Positions 46,293-54,516 of a DNA stretch of 64,000 nt are shown here, in pieces. Where the stretch lies: the NCBI GenBank assembly GCA_017744365.1, contig JAGIBL010000001.1, positions 682,001-746,000 of the forward strand, given 5' to 3'. Within the stretch, counting starts at the first letter, position 1. Every line of letters starts with the position of its first letter. The notes beneath the pieces were generated by a model that was not told where the DNA came from, did not search any database, and saw only the letters and a program-made list of their open reading frames with translations. Source of the DNA: Nocardioidaceae bacterium (lineage in GTDB: Bacteria; Actinomycetota; Actinomycetes; Propionibacteriales; Nocardioidaceae). The position numbers and the translations under genes are program-made.

Positions 46293-46435
46293 CGGAGCGC
46301 CGCCCTGAGATCGCGATCGGGGCAGTGCGGCTCACCTCGCTGGCTACGCTCCCAGTGCTGGCGGTGACCCTGGCGCTGTGGTTGCGGACGGCGACGAGGA
46401 CCCGCACGGACGACGAGATGGTGGCGGCCCGATGA
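46289..46435 (+). CDS. Small single-span membrane protein
   Basis: A GTG start overlapping the reductase stop encodes 48 residues with one membrane span (about residues 14-32) and an Arg/Thr-rich tail. The MerR gene starts within its stop codon, so all three are translationally coupled. Its frame is kept open exactly between two coupled genes, which supports it being real. The function is unknown. Confidence 0.55.
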   Translation: MTERRPEIAIGAVRLTSLATLPVLAVTLALWLRTATRTRTDDEMVAAR

Positions 46436-46794
46436 GCACAGTGACGATGACGACGTACTCGGTCGGCGAGGTGGCCCGGCTGGCCGGGGTGTCCAGCAAC
46501 GCCGTGCGCTACTACGAGCGCTACCGGGTCATCGAGGGCAGCCGCACGTCGGGCAATGCGCGTCGCTTCACCGTGGACGCGGTCTGCAGGATCAAGCTGG
46601 CCAGAGCCGGTCAGCGGATCGGGCTGACCCTGGCCGAGAGCGCCGAGATCCTGGCGGAGATCCCGCCCCAATGCGCCGACCTGGATCGCTGGCTGGAGGC
46701 CGGCCGGAGTCTGGTGGTCGCGGGCGAGAGGCGCATCGACGAGCTGCGCGACGCCGTCGAGGAGTTCCGGACGGTCGAGTTCCTGCGCTCCTGA
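46432..46794 (+). CDS. MerR-family transcriptional regulator
   Basis: The 120-residue protein has the MerR winged helix YSVGEVARLAGVSSNAVRYYER at residues 9-30, followed by GNARRFTVDAV, and a coiled-coil dimer helix. The effector region is very short and has no metal-binding cysteine cluster (a single C in PPQCADL), so it probably senses a small molecule or redox state. It likely regulates its own operon with the FMN reductase. Confidence 0.85.
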   Translation: MSTVTMTTYSVGEVARLAGVSSNAVRYYERYRVIEGSRTSGNARRFTVDAVCRIKLARAGQRIGLTLAESAEILAEIPPQCADLDRWLEAGRSLVVAGERRIDELRDAVEEFRTVEFLRS

Positions 46795-46795
46795 G

Positions 46796-47581
46796 TCATC
46801 CGCGGGGGCCGAGCAGGAGCGTGCCGGCGTCAACGGGCAGGGCGGCGCCGGTGAGGTACCGGGCCTCGTCGGAGGCCAGGAAGGCGACCACTCCGCTGAC
46901 GTCGCCAGGCTCGACCCAGGGCACCGGCAGCGCGTTGAACCCGGCGTACAAGGTGGCGAGCTCCTCGACGGGAACCGGGGGCGAGATCGTCCGCAGCATC
47001 TCGGTGAGGACCGTTGTCGGATGCACCGAGTTCACCCGGACCGACTCCGGAGCCAGCTCGATCGCGAGCGCCTTCGCCAGCCCGAGCAGCCCGTGCTTGG
47101 AGGCGGTGTAGCCGACCGCCGTGCCGCTGGCCCGGAGCGCGTGGATGGATCCCACCAGGACCACCGAGCCGCCGCGGCCGTGCCCGGTCAGATGGGGCAG
47201 TGCGGCGCGACAGGTGTTCCAGGCGCCGGTCAGGTTGACGTCCAGCATCAGCTGCCAGTCCTCTTGGGAGCCGGCCCGGGTGGTACCCGTGCGAATCACG
47301 CCTGCGTTCGCGACCACGACGTCGAGTCGTCCGAGCGCGTCCACGCCGGCGTCCACGACCGTCGTGAGCTCGGCGGGGAGCCGGACGTCCGCGGTTCCGG
47401 TGACGACCCGGGCGCCGAGCCCCGCCGCCTCGTCCGCGACCGCATCGAGGGTGTGCTGTTCCCGGTCGGTGAGTATCAGGTCGGCGCCCTCCTCGGCAAG
47501 GCGGAGCGCGTGCGCCCGGCCCTGGCCCCCGGCCGCTCCGGTGATCAGAGCGACCCGGCCTGCCAAACGGCCCTGCCTCAC
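46796..47581 (-). CDS. SDR of the deoxysugar locus (1)
   Basis: The GTG at 47581 overlaps the stop of the VOC-nitroreductase gene. The 261-residue protein has TGAAGGQGRAHA, VANAG, the VGSIHAL serine and the active-site YTASK. The TGAAGGQG type of glycine motif is common in mycofactocin-associated and sugar SDRs of actinobacteria. It ends the leftward operon and is convergent with merR, two bases apart. Confidence 0.8.
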   Translation of the reverse strand: MRQGRLAGRVALITGAAGGQGRAHALRLAEEGADLILTDREQHTLDAVADEAAGLGARVVTGTADVRLPAELTTVVDAGVDALGRLDVVVANAGVIRTGTTRAGSQEDWQLMLDVNLTGAWNTCRAALPHLTGHGRGGSVVLVGSIHALRASGTAVGYTASKHGLLGLAKALAIELAPESVRVNSVHPTTVLTEMLRTISPPVPVEELATLYAGFNALPVPWVEPGDVSGVVAFLASDEARYLTGAALPVDAGTLLLGPRG

Positions 47582-48474
47582 CGGACCGGCTCGAGCAGCA
47601 CGACCGGGATCTCCCGGTCGGTGGCGGCCTGGTACTCGTCGTAGCGGGGGTAGATGGAGGTCATCACCGGCCACAGCCGCGCACGCTCCTCGGCGCTCGC
47701 GGTGCGGGCACGCACGCCGAGCTTCTCCGCGCGCACCTGTAGCCGGGCCTCCGGCTCGGCGAGCAGGTTGCGGTACCAGTGCGGGTGCTGGGCGGCGGCC
47801 GCGTTCGAGGCGACCAGCACGTAGCGGTCCCCGTCGCGCCCGTAGATCAGGGCGGTACGACGCCACAGACCGGAGCTGCGGCCGCGGGTGGTGAGCAACA
47901 GCGTCGCGAATCCCAGGAAGTCGTGACCGTCCTCGCCGTCGGTCTCGACGTAGCGGCGAATGTGCTCGTTGACCCAGTCGGTGGGGGAGTCGCGCCGGTC
48001 GAACGCCTTGCCCTCGGGATAGGAGACCAGCTCGAGCTGCATCCCCCAGGGCGCGAGGAAGTAGACCCAGCGCTGGCCCTCGGACGGCCCGCTGCTCGCG
48101 CTCGGCTCGCCGAGCACGGTCACGCCGCGCTCGCGAAGGTAGGCCACCGCGCGGTCCAGGTCCTCGACGTACAGGGCAATGTGGTGGCCGCCGATGTCGC
48201 TGTTGCGCGGCGGCGTCTCGACCTGGCGGTCGGCGTCGTACTGGAACACCTCGAGGATCGCCTGGTCGCCGCAGCGCAGGAAGTCCAGCCGGCGCAGGCT
48301 GGTGCCGGGCGGGACGTTGAGGTGCCGGCCCATCCAGGCGTCGTCGGCGGTGAACGGGCCCACCGAGTAGAGGAACTCGCAGCCGAGCACGTCGACCAGC
48401 CACTCTCGCGCGGCGTCGATGTCGGGCACGGTGAACCCGATGTGGTCGAGACGAGTCAGGCCGGGGATGCTCAC
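47578..48474 (-). CDS. Fusion of a VOC domain and an F420-type (DDN family) nitroreductase domain
   Basis: The GTG at 48474 follows CTGGAG and gives 298 residues. Residues 5 to about 150 form two VOC modules (LDHIGFTVPDIDAAREWLVD and HHIALYVEDLDRAVAYLRERG). Residues about 175-298 match deazaflavin-dependent nitroreductases: LLTTRGRSSGLWRRTALIYG, HPHWYRNLLAEPE, and YDEYQAATDREIPVVLLEP. The frame is open across the join with no stop or composition change, so the fusion looks genuine. A single protein could isomerise and reduce one substrate with F420H2. A GGATCC-type operator overlaps the leader. Confidence 0.82.
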   Translation of the reverse strand: MSIPGLTRLDHIGFTVPDIDAAREWLVDVLGCEFLYSVGPFTADDAWMGRHLNVPPGTSLRRLDFLRCGDQAILEVFQYDADRQVETPPRNSDIGGHHIALYVEDLDRAVAYLRERGVTVLGEPSASSGPSEGQRWVYFLAPWGMQLELVSYPEGKAFDRRDSPTDWVNEHIRRYVETDGEDGHDFLGFATLLLTTRGRSSGLWRRTALIYGRDGDRYVLVASNAAAAQHPHWYRNLLAEPEARLQVRAEKLGVRARTASAEERARLWPVMTSIYPRYDEYQAATDREIPVVLLEPVR

Positions 48475-48486
48475 AATGACTCCAGT

Positions 48487-48496
48487 TCGGATCCAA
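48487..48496. promoter_or_regulatory. GGATCC-type GntR operator candidate (1)
   Basis: TCGGATCCAA lies directly upstream of the ribosome site of the VOC-nitroreductase gene. It matches the locus-wide palindrome TTGGATCCAA at nine of ten bases. Confidence 0.65.
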
Positions 48497-48549
48497 TTGC
48501 GGGAGCGCGAATCAGAAGTCCCGCGCTGCTTTGAGATCAACGATCTCGT

Positions 48550-48569
48550 TTGGATCCAATCTGTGTCAA
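48550..48569 (-). promoter_or_regulatory. GntR operator candidate (2) with -35 element
   Basis: A perfect TTGGATCCAA (48550-48559) begins four bases after a minus-strand TTGACA hexamer (48569-48564). This is the likely promoter of the leftward VOC-nitroreductase/SDR operon, with the repressor site in the -35/-10 spacer. Confidence 0.75.
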
Positions 48570-48572
48570 GTG

Positions 48573-49223
48573 TCAGCGGTTGAACAGGTCCTGGTGGTGC
48601 GAGAGCCGGAACCGGGAGCGCTCGATGTGCATCCGGATCAGGTCCTCGCCGCGCCGGCCCCAGCCGTTCAGCGCGGCCTCGGCGATGAGCCGGTGCTCGA
48701 AGTTGTTGAGGTCGTAGTCCTCGTCGCTGAAGGTGCCGATCAGGATCCGGCGGTAGCGCTGGGTGGTGTTCCAGAAGTCGACGATCATCTTGAGCATCCG
48801 CGGCGTCGCGACACCGGCGTAGCAGGCCAGGTGGAACCGGCGGTCGCCCTCGAGGTAGGCCTGCGCGTGACCGGTCTGGGCCTCGAGCTCGAGCCGCAGC
48901 CGGGTGATGTCGTCCTTCTGCTCGTCGGTCAGCCTGCCGACGCTCTCGGCGAACGCGAGCGGCTCGAGGCGCTCGCGCATCTTGTAGATCTCCGCGCACT
49001 CCTCGAAGTCGAGCACGGCCACCTTCGCGCCGCTGTTCGGCACGATGACGACCAGGCCCTCGCTCTCCAGCTGGCGGAGTGCTTCCCGCACCGGGATGCG
49101 GCTGACGCCCAGCTCGGTGGCCACCGACTCCTGGCCGACTCGTGCGCCGGGCTCCAGCTCGCCGGACTGGATGGCGTCACGCAGGTGGCGCGCGACTACC
49201 TGCGTCATCGGCTCGCGTCCCAT
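48573..49223 (-). CDS. GntR-family regulator, FCD type
   Basis: The ATG at 49223 gives 216 residues, nine bases after GGGGGAG. The winged helix covers about residues 5-70, with LRDAIQSGELEPGARVGQESVATEL and RIPVREALRQLESEGLV. The FCD effector domain follows, with the metal-ligand pattern of Asp and three His (FHLACYAG and HRLIAEA regions). FCD regulators typically sense organic acids or sugar acids. GGATCC palindromes flank its gene on both sides and recur in front of every operon of the locus, so it is the obvious local repressor. Confidence 0.88.
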   Translation of the reverse strand: MGREPMTQVVARHLRDAIQSGELEPGARVGQESVATELGVSRIPVREALRQLESEGLVVIVPNSGAKVAVLDFEECAEIYKMRERLEPLAFAESVGRLTDEQKDDITRLRLELEAQTGHAQAYLEGDRRFHLACYAGVATPRMLKMIVDFWNTTQRYRRILIGTFSDEDYDLNNFEHRLIAEAALNGWGRRGEDLIRMHIERSRFRLSHHQDLFNR

Positions 49224-49245
49224 GGTCACGGGCTCCCCCTTCAGA

Positions 49246-49255
49246 GTGGATCCAA
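49246..49255. promoter_or_regulatory. GGATCC-type GntR operator candidate (3)
   Basis: GTGGATCCAA lies 22 bases upstream of the gntR start and could mediate autoregulation. Confidence 0.6.
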
Positions 49256-49270
49256 AAGTAGCAGTTGGAA

Positions 49271-49280
49271 TGGGATCCCA
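49271..49280. promoter_or_regulatory. GGATCC-type GntR operator candidate (4)
   Basis: TGGGATCCCA is a perfect 10-bp palindrome in the middle of the gntR/fucosidase divergent region. Confidence 0.6.
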
Positions 49281-49316
49281 TCGGATGTTCATTTCTTGGA
49301 AATCTTCCGGAAATGC

Positions 49317-49346
49317 TTGACGGTCGCTCAAGATTGGATCCAATAT
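49317..49346 (+). promoter_or_regulatory. Promoter of the fucosidase operon with a perfect operator (5)
   Basis: TTGACG (49317-49322) serves as -35. The perfect 12-bp palindrome ATTGGATCCAAT (49333-49344) fills the end of the spacer and overlaps a CAATAT -10-like hexamer (49341-49346). The fucosidase start is 75 bases further on. Confidence 0.75.
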
Positions 49347-49420
49347 GGCCAAGTCGCACCGGGTCGCCACCGAGTCGGCATCCTCGGTAGGCACGCACCT
49401 CGCGACAGGAGGAGACACCC

Positions 49421-50803
49421 ATGAACGCGACGACGCCAGCAGGCGGCGACACCTCGTGGTTCACCGCGGCCCGGTTCGGGCTGTTCATCCACTGGGGCCT
49501 GTTCAGCCTGACCGGTCAGGACTTCGCGCACCAGCGCGAGACGGCGATGACCGCCGAGGAGTACGCCGCACGGTACCTGCCCCGGTTCGACCCCGACCTC
49601 TACGACCCGGAGGCCTGGGCAGACGCCGCCGTGCGGGCCGGGATGAAGTACGTCGTCATCATCGCCAAGCACCACGAGGGTTTCTGCCTCTGGGACTCGC
49701 GGCTCACCGACTTCACCGCCGTGACGTCGCCGGCAGGGCGGGACCTGCTCCGGCCGATGTTGGAGGCGTTCCGCGCCCGCGGGCTGCGCACCGGGCTCTA
49801 CTACTCGCTGCTGGACTGGCACCACCCCGACTACATCACCGACCAGGTGCACCCTCAGTTCCACGGCGACCGGGCGCGGGTCGATGCCGGTCGCGACATG
49901 GACCGCTACCGCGCCTTCGTCCGCGACCAGGTGCGCGAGCTGCTCACCGGCTACGGACCGATCGACGTCTTCTGGGCCGACTACAGCTTCGACGACGCGG
50001 CGTGGACGCACCGCGCGTCCAACGCCCGCAACAAGGCCGCGTTCCTGGAGGCGGTGAAGACCGGCTGGACCCGGTTCGACCCGGCCACCGACCCCGGCAA
50101 GGGCGCCGCCGACTGGGACGCCGACGGGCTGATGACGCTGGTCCGCGAGCTGCAGCCGGGGATCCTCGTCAACGACCGGCTCGGCCCCGACTTCGACATC
50201 GTCACCCCCGAGCAGGCCATCCCGGCGCAGGGCCCGGTGCTCGAGGACGGGACTGCCGCGGTCTGGGAGACCTGCGAGACCATGTACGGCCACTGGGGCT
50301 ACCGGCCGGCGATGCCGAACCTGAAGTCGGCCGAGCAGCTTGTCGCGATGCTCGTCGAGGTGGTCAGCAAGGGCGGCAACCTGCTGCTCAACGTCGGTCC
50401 GAACGGCCGCGGCGAGATCGACCCGCCGAGCCTGGACAGGCTGGCCGCGATCGGCGACTGGATGCACCGGCACGGCCGGGCCATCCACGGCTGCACTCAG
50501 GCGCCGGCCGAGCTGGTCGGCCAGCTCCCGAGCGGGGTGCTCGCGACCTACCAGCCCGAGAAGCACCGCCTCTACCTGCACCTGCTGCACTGGCCCGCGC
50601 AGCCACTGGTGGTGCCTGGGCTGGGCCGGCGGGTGGCCTACGCCCAGCTGCTGCACGACGGCTCCGAGCTCCGCGCGCCGGCGCACCCGCTGGCCCTGCT
50701 GCATGCGCCCGAGCCCGACGACCTGTGGCTGGACCTGCCGATCGCGCGGCCCGACGTCATCGTGCCGGTGATCGAGCTCTACCTCGAGGACGGCGACCGG
50801 TGA
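49421..50803 (+). CDS. Alpha-L-fucosidase, GH29 family, cytoplasmic
   Basis: The ATG at 49421 follows AGGAGGAG and gives 460 residues. The N-terminal FGLFIHWGLFSL, KYVVIIAKHHEGFCLWDS and the nucleophile region DVFWADYSFD (Asp187) identify GH29. LLLNVGPNGRGEIDP is also diagnostic. There is no signal peptide, so it acts on short fucosides taken up by the cell, presumably through the ABC importer of this locus. It heads a five-gene operon with four-base overlaps at most junctions. Confidence 0.92.
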   Translation: MNATTPAGGDTSWFTAARFGLFIHWGLFSLTGQDFAHQRETAMTAEEYAARYLPRFDPDLYDPEAWADAAVRAGMKYVVIIAKHHEGFCLWDSRLTDFTAVTSPAGRDLLRPMLEAFRARGLRTGLYYSLLDWHHPDYITDQVHPQFHGDRARVDAGRDMDRYRAFVRDQVRELLTGYGPIDVFWADYSFDDAAWTHRASNARNKAAFLEAVKTGWTRFDPATDPGKGAADWDADGLMTLVRELQPGILVNDRLGPDFDIVTPEQAIPAQGPVLEDGTAAVWETCETMYGHWGYRPAMPNLKSAEQLVAMLVEVVSKGGNLLLNVGPNGRGEIDPPSLDRLAAIGDWMHRHGRAIHGCTQAPAELVGQLPSGVLATYQPEKHRLYLHLLHWPAQPLVVPGLGRRVAYAQLLHDGSELRAPAHPLALLHAPEPDDLWLDLPIARPDVIVPVIELYLEDGDR

Positions 50804-51543
50804 CCGGGCCGCTGGCCGGACCGCTGGAAGGGCGGGTCGCGCTCGTCACCGGGGCTGGTCGCGGCATCGGCGCGAGCGTGGCCGCCGCCCTGGCCGGCGC
50901 GGGCGCGCACGTGCTGCTCACCGCGCGCTCGGCCGGTGACCTGGACCAGGTCCGGCAGCGGATCGCCGGCGCCGGCGGATCCGCCGAGACGGTGCTCGGC
51001 GACCTGACCGAGGACGCCTTCGTCGTCGACCTGTTCGCGGGCGTCAGGGAGCGGCACGGCCGGCTGGACGTGCTGGTCAACAACGCCGGGGTCGCACCGT
51101 TCGGGCCGATCGACGAGGTGCCGCCCGGGCAGCTGCGTGCCGTGCTCGAGCTCAACACGGTGGCGCCGTACGCGTGCATGCGGCAGGCCATCGCGCTGAT
51201 GCGCTCGGCCGGGACGGCGGGCGTGGTCGTCAACGTCGGCTCGGTCGAGGCGCACTGGACCGCCCAGGGTGAGTCCGGCGCCTACCCGGCCTCGAAGTTC
51301 GCGCTGCGCGCGCTGAGCCTGGCGGTCGCCAAGGAGCTCAGCCTGGAGGGCAGTCCGATCCGGGTGTGCCTGGTCAACCCCGGTGGCACCGACACCGGGA
51401 TGGTCGATACCACTGTCCAACCGCGCCCCGTCCTGCTCGACCCGGACGACGTCGCCCGCTCGGTGCTGCACGTCGTCACCGCCCCGCCCGGCTCGCACGT
51501 CTTCGAGCTCGGCGTGGTCGCCACCGGCCGGCACTACTGGTAG
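50800..51543 (+). CDS. SDR of the deoxysugar locus (2)
   Basis: The GTG overlaps the fucosidase stop. The 247-residue protein has TGAGRGIGASVA, NNAG, NVGSVEA and the active-site YPASK, and resembles sugar and 3-ketoacyl reductases. In oxidative fucose catabolism one SDR oxidises L-fucose to its lactone, and the position beside the fucosidase makes this SDR a candidate for that step. This is inference from order only. Confidence 0.78.
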   Translation: MTGPLAGPLEGRVALVTGAGRGIGASVAAALAGAGAHVLLTARSAGDLDQVRQRIAGAGGSAETVLGDLTEDAFVVDLFAGVRERHGRLDVLVNNAGVAPFGPIDEVPPGQLRAVLELNTVAPYACMRQAIALMRSAGTAGVVVNVGSVEAHWTAQGESGAYPASKFALRALSLAVAKELSLEGSPIRVCLVNPGGTDTGMVDTTVQPRPVLLDPDDVARSVLHVVTAPPGSHVFELGVVATGRHYW

Positions 51544-51578
51544 CCGCGCCGTCCACCCACCCATCCGAGGAGAGAAGC

Positions 51579-52721
51579 ATGCCCACCATCGAGGAGATCG
51601 GCCGTGCCTACTGGCAGGCCGAGGAGTCTCGCGACGTCGATCGGATCCTGGAGTTCTTCACCGAGGATGCCGTCTGGGAGGGACCGGGCGTGACCCTGAC
51701 CGGTCGCGAGCAGATCCGCGAGTACTACGCCGGGAGCGCTGCGGCGTACCCGGGCCTCGAGGTGACGGTGGGCCGGGTCCGGGGCGACGACGATGCGGCC
51801 GCCCTGGAGTGGCACGCCGTGTTCACCGGGCCGTCCGGCGAGCGGGTCCCGCTGGACGGGGTGAACCTGATGCGCCGCGAGGGCGACCGGATCGCCGCGC
51901 TGACGGCGTACTACGACTCGGCCGCCGTCGGCGGCCGGTTCCGGGGCAAGCGGGTGCTCGTCACCGGCGGTGGCAGCGGTATCGGCGCCGCGACCGTGCG
52001 GCAGTTCCTCAGCGAGGGCGCCGTGGTCACCACGGCCGACCTCAACCGCGGCGGGATGGACGCGGTCCGGACCGCCGCCGGCGCGGACGGTGACCGGCTG
52101 ACCACTCTCGAGCTGGACATCACCGAAGCGGCAGGCCAGGCCGAGCTGATCGCGACCGCTGCCGGGCCCGAGGGCCGTCTCGACGTGCTGGTCAACAACG
52201 CTGCGGTGTTCCTGCTCGCCGGTCTCGACGCCACCGAGCACGAGTGGCAGCGCACGCTGGAGGTCAACCTGATGGCCCCGGCGCAGCTTGTCTCGCTGGC
52301 TGCCGACGCGCTCGCCAGCAGCGGTGCCGGTGCTGTGGTGAACATCGCCAGCATCTCCGGCCACGTCTCCCAGGCCGGCCGATGGACCTACAACGCGAGC
52401 AAGGGTGGCGTGCTCTCGCTGACCCGTTGCCAGGCACTCGACCTGGCGCCGCGTGGGATCCGGGTCAACAGCGTCAGCCCCGGCTACATCTGGACCGAGG
52501 TGCTGGACCGCGGTGCCGGCGGCGACCGGGACAAGTGGGAGCCGATCTGGGGACGGTTCTGCCCGCAGGAGCGGTGCGCGGAACCGTCCGAGGTCGCCAC
52601 CGCGGTCGCCTTCCTCGCCTCCTCGGAGGCCTCCTTCGTCACCGGCGCCGATCTGGCCGTGGACGGGGGTCTCACCTCGATGAGCCCGGACGGGCTCTCC
52701 ACCTACGAGTTCAGCTCGTGA
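51579..52721 (+). CDS. SnoaL-like domain fused to an SDR (deoxysugar locus SDR 3)
   Basis: The 380-residue protein starts at an ATG after GAGGAGAG. Residues 1 to about 115 form an NTF2/SnoaL-type domain (IGRAYWQAEESRDVDRILEFF, AVWEGPGVTLTGREQIREYY), which in other proteins isomerises or cyclises ketones. Residues about 121-375 are a complete SDR with TGGGSGIGAATV, NNAA, the IASISG serine and the active-site YNASK. The linker is short and in frame. The fusion suggests linked oxidation and isomerisation of the same sugar-derived ketone. Confidence 0.82.
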   Translation: MPTIEEIGRAYWQAEESRDVDRILEFFTEDAVWEGPGVTLTGREQIREYYAGSAAAYPGLEVTVGRVRGDDDAAALEWHAVFTGPSGERVPLDGVNLMRREGDRIAALTAYYDSAAVGGRFRGKRVLVTGGGSGIGAATVRQFLSEGAVVTTADLNRGGMDAVRTAAGADGDRLTTLELDITEAAGQAELIATAAGPEGRLDVLVNNAAVFLLAGLDATEHEWQRTLEVNLMAPAQLVSLAADALASSGAGAVVNIASISGHVSQAGRWTYNASKGGVLSLTRCQALDLAPRGIRVNSVSPGYIWTEVLDRGAGGDRDKWEPIWGRFCPQERCAEPSEVATAVAFLASSEASFVTGADLAVDGGLTSMSPDGLSTYEFSS

Positions 52722-53611
52722 CCGGCTTCGTCGACTCTCACTTCCACCTCTGGGACCTGAACCGGTTCCGGTACCCGTGGCTGGGCGACCCCGGCGGCGA
52801 GGAATTCGCCTTCGACTACCTGCTCGACGACTGGCATCGCGACACGGGCGAGGTGGACCTGGTCGCGACCGTGCACGTGCAGGCCGAGATGGACCACACC
52901 ACCGACCCGGTGCTCGAGACCGCCTGGCTTGCCGAGCTGCGTGCCGGTACGACGACGCCGACGGTCTGCGTCGGGTACGCCGACCTGCGCGCTGCTGACC
53001 TGGCCGATGTGCTGGACCGTCACACCGCCTTCGACTTCTTCCGCGGCATCCGCCAGGAGCTGTGGTTCGACCCGGCCTCGCGGCGTTCCGACGTGCTCAC
53101 CCACAACCTGCTCGACGATCCGGCCTGGTCGCGCGGATTGCGCCAGCTGGCGATGCGTGGACTGAGCTTCGACCTGCTCGCCTGGCCGAGCCAGCTGGCG
53201 AGAGCGACCGAGGTGTTCCGGGAGCTGCCCGAGCTGACCGTGATCCTCGAGCACCTGGGTCTGCCGCCGGCAGACCCGGACCAGCGGGTCTGGTGGCGCG
53301 AGGCGATCGAGCGGTTCGCGGCCGAAGTGCCGAGTTCGGTGCTGAAGATCTCGGCACTGAGCTTCGTCTCCCCGGGCTGGGACGCCGGCGAGCTCGGCGT
53401 GGTGGTCAAGGAGGCGCTGGAGGTCTTCGGGCCGGAGCGCTGCCTGCTGGGCAGCAACTTCCCGGTGGACCGGCCCTCGGTCGGCTACCGCGAGCTGTGG
53501 GAAGACCTGGCCCGGTGGACCGACCACCTGAGCACCGCCGAGCAGCGCCGGGTGCGCGTCGAGAACGCACTGCGGGTCTACCGGATCGACCTCGGGGGGC
53601 CGGGATCATGA
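52718..53611 (+). CDS. Amidohydrolase, L-fucono-/L-rhamnono-lactonase-like (COG3618 type)
   Basis: The GTG overlaps the previous stop; 297 residues. The metal motif DSHFHLWDLNRFRYPWL is at the N-terminus (His8, His10), then VHVQAEMD, FFRGIRQELW, ILEHLGLPP and, near the C-terminus, LLGSNFPVDRPS. This is the sequence plan of the COG3618 lactonases that open L-fuconolactone and L-rhamnonolactone. It supports a non-phosphorylated oxidative route in this locus. Confidence 0.82.
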   Translation: MTGFVDSHFHLWDLNRFRYPWLGDPGGEEFAFDYLLDDWHRDTGEVDLVATVHVQAEMDHTTDPVLETAWLAELRAGTTTPTVCVGYADLRAADLADVLDRHTAFDFFRGIRQELWFDPASRRSDVLTHNLLDDPAWSRGLRQLAMRGLSFDLLAWPSQLARATEVFRELPELTVILEHLGLPPADPDQRVWWREAIERFAAEVPSSVLKISALSFVSPGWDAGELGVVVKEALEVFGPERCLLGSNFPVDRPSVGYRELWEDLARWTDHLSTAEQRRVRVENALRVYRIDLGGPGS

Positions 53612-54351
53612 GGCTCGGCCTGGACGGCCGGGTCGCGATCGTCACCGGGGCCGGCAGTGGCATCGGCGCGAGCGTGGCGCGGGCGCTGGCCCTGGAGGGA
53701 AGCGCGATCGTCGCCGCCGACCTGCACGAGGACGGAATCGAGCCGCCGGCCGACTGCGCCGGCCGCTGGCTTGCGGTGCCCGGTGACGTGGCCACCCCCT
53801 CGGGGGCGGAACGGGTTGTGGACATCGCGGTCGAGACGTTCGGACGGGTCGATGTGCTGGTCGCCTGCGCCGGCGTCTACGAGACCGGCACGCTCGAGGA
53901 CGTCGACGAGAAGGTCTGGGACCGGGTCCACGACGTCAACCTGCGCGGCTCCTACCTGTGCGCCCGCGCCGCGATAGCGGAGATGGCCAAGCGCGGCTAC
54001 GGGCGGGTCATCCTGTTCAGCTCGATCGCCGCGCAGACGGGCGGCGGCGTGGCCGCCGGTCCGGCGTACGTCGCCGCGAAGGCCGGCATCATCGGCCTGA
54101 CCCGGTCGCTGGCCCAGAAGGCCGGCCCGCTCGGGATCACCGTCAACTGCGTCGCCCCGGGGGTCATCGACACCCCGATGACCGAGGTGATGGGACCCGA
54201 GGTGAAGCAGGACGTGGTCAGCAAGGTGCCGATGCGCCGCACCGGCAGCCCGGACGACGTCGCGTTCGTGGTGGCGATGCTCGCCTCCGAACCGGCTGGC
54301 TACCTATCCGGGACGCACCTGGACGTCAATGGCGGCCTTCATATGACTTGA
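53608..54351 (+). CDS. SDR of the deoxysugar locus (4)
   Basis: The 247-residue protein has TGAGSGIGASVA, ACAG, the FSSIAA serine and the active-site YVAAK. GVIDTPMT and the C-terminal GGLHMT are typical of sugar-alcohol or 2-keto-3-deoxyacid dehydrogenases of this family. It starts within the lactonase stop and closes the operon. A 2-keto-3-deoxy-fuconate dehydrogenase role is possible but unproven. Confidence 0.78.
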   Translation: MRLGLDGRVAIVTGAGSGIGASVARALALEGSAIVAADLHEDGIEPPADCAGRWLAVPGDVATPSGAERVVDIAVETFGRVDVLVACAGVYETGTLEDVDEKVWDRVHDVNLRGSYLCARAAIAEMAKRGYGRVILFSSIAAQTGGGVAAGPAYVAAKAGIIGLTRSLAQKAGPLGITVNCVAPGVIDTPMTEVMGPEVKQDVVSKVPMRRTGSPDDVAFVVAMLASEPAGYLSGTHLDVNGGLHMT

Positions 54352-54358
54352 TCCGGTA

Positions 54359-54368
54359 TCGGATCCAA
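54359..54368. promoter_or_regulatory. GGATCC-type GntR operator candidate (6)
   Basis: TCGGATCCAA lies eight bases after the SDR stop, between the catabolic and transport operons. Confidence 0.6.
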
Positions 54369-54424
54369 ACAACCCAAGAATCGCGGGAACTCCTGGGAAA
54401 TCTTTGCCGAAATTCCGAGAGGCA

Positions 54425-54454
54425 TTGACAGATGGGATCCAATCGACGAATAGT
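54425..54454 (+). promoter_or_regulatory. Promoter of the ABC transporter operon with operator (7)
   Basis: TTGACA (54425-54430) and AATAGT (54449-54454) are spaced by 18 bases. TGGGATCCAA (54433-54442) sits in the spacer two bases after the -35. The start codon of the binding-protein gene is 63 bases downstream. Confidence 0.72.
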
Positions 54455-54516
54455 CGAGAGGGGCCGACCCGCATCACAACAGCCAGCTCGGTGGCGTCAC
54501 CCCGAAAGGAAATCTG

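Noticed and set aside
50981-50986. GGATCC hexamers inside coding regions of the deoxysugar locus (for example in the SDR gene at 50800)
   Set aside because: They lack the flanking TTGG/CCAA symmetry and promoter position, so I treat them as chance.
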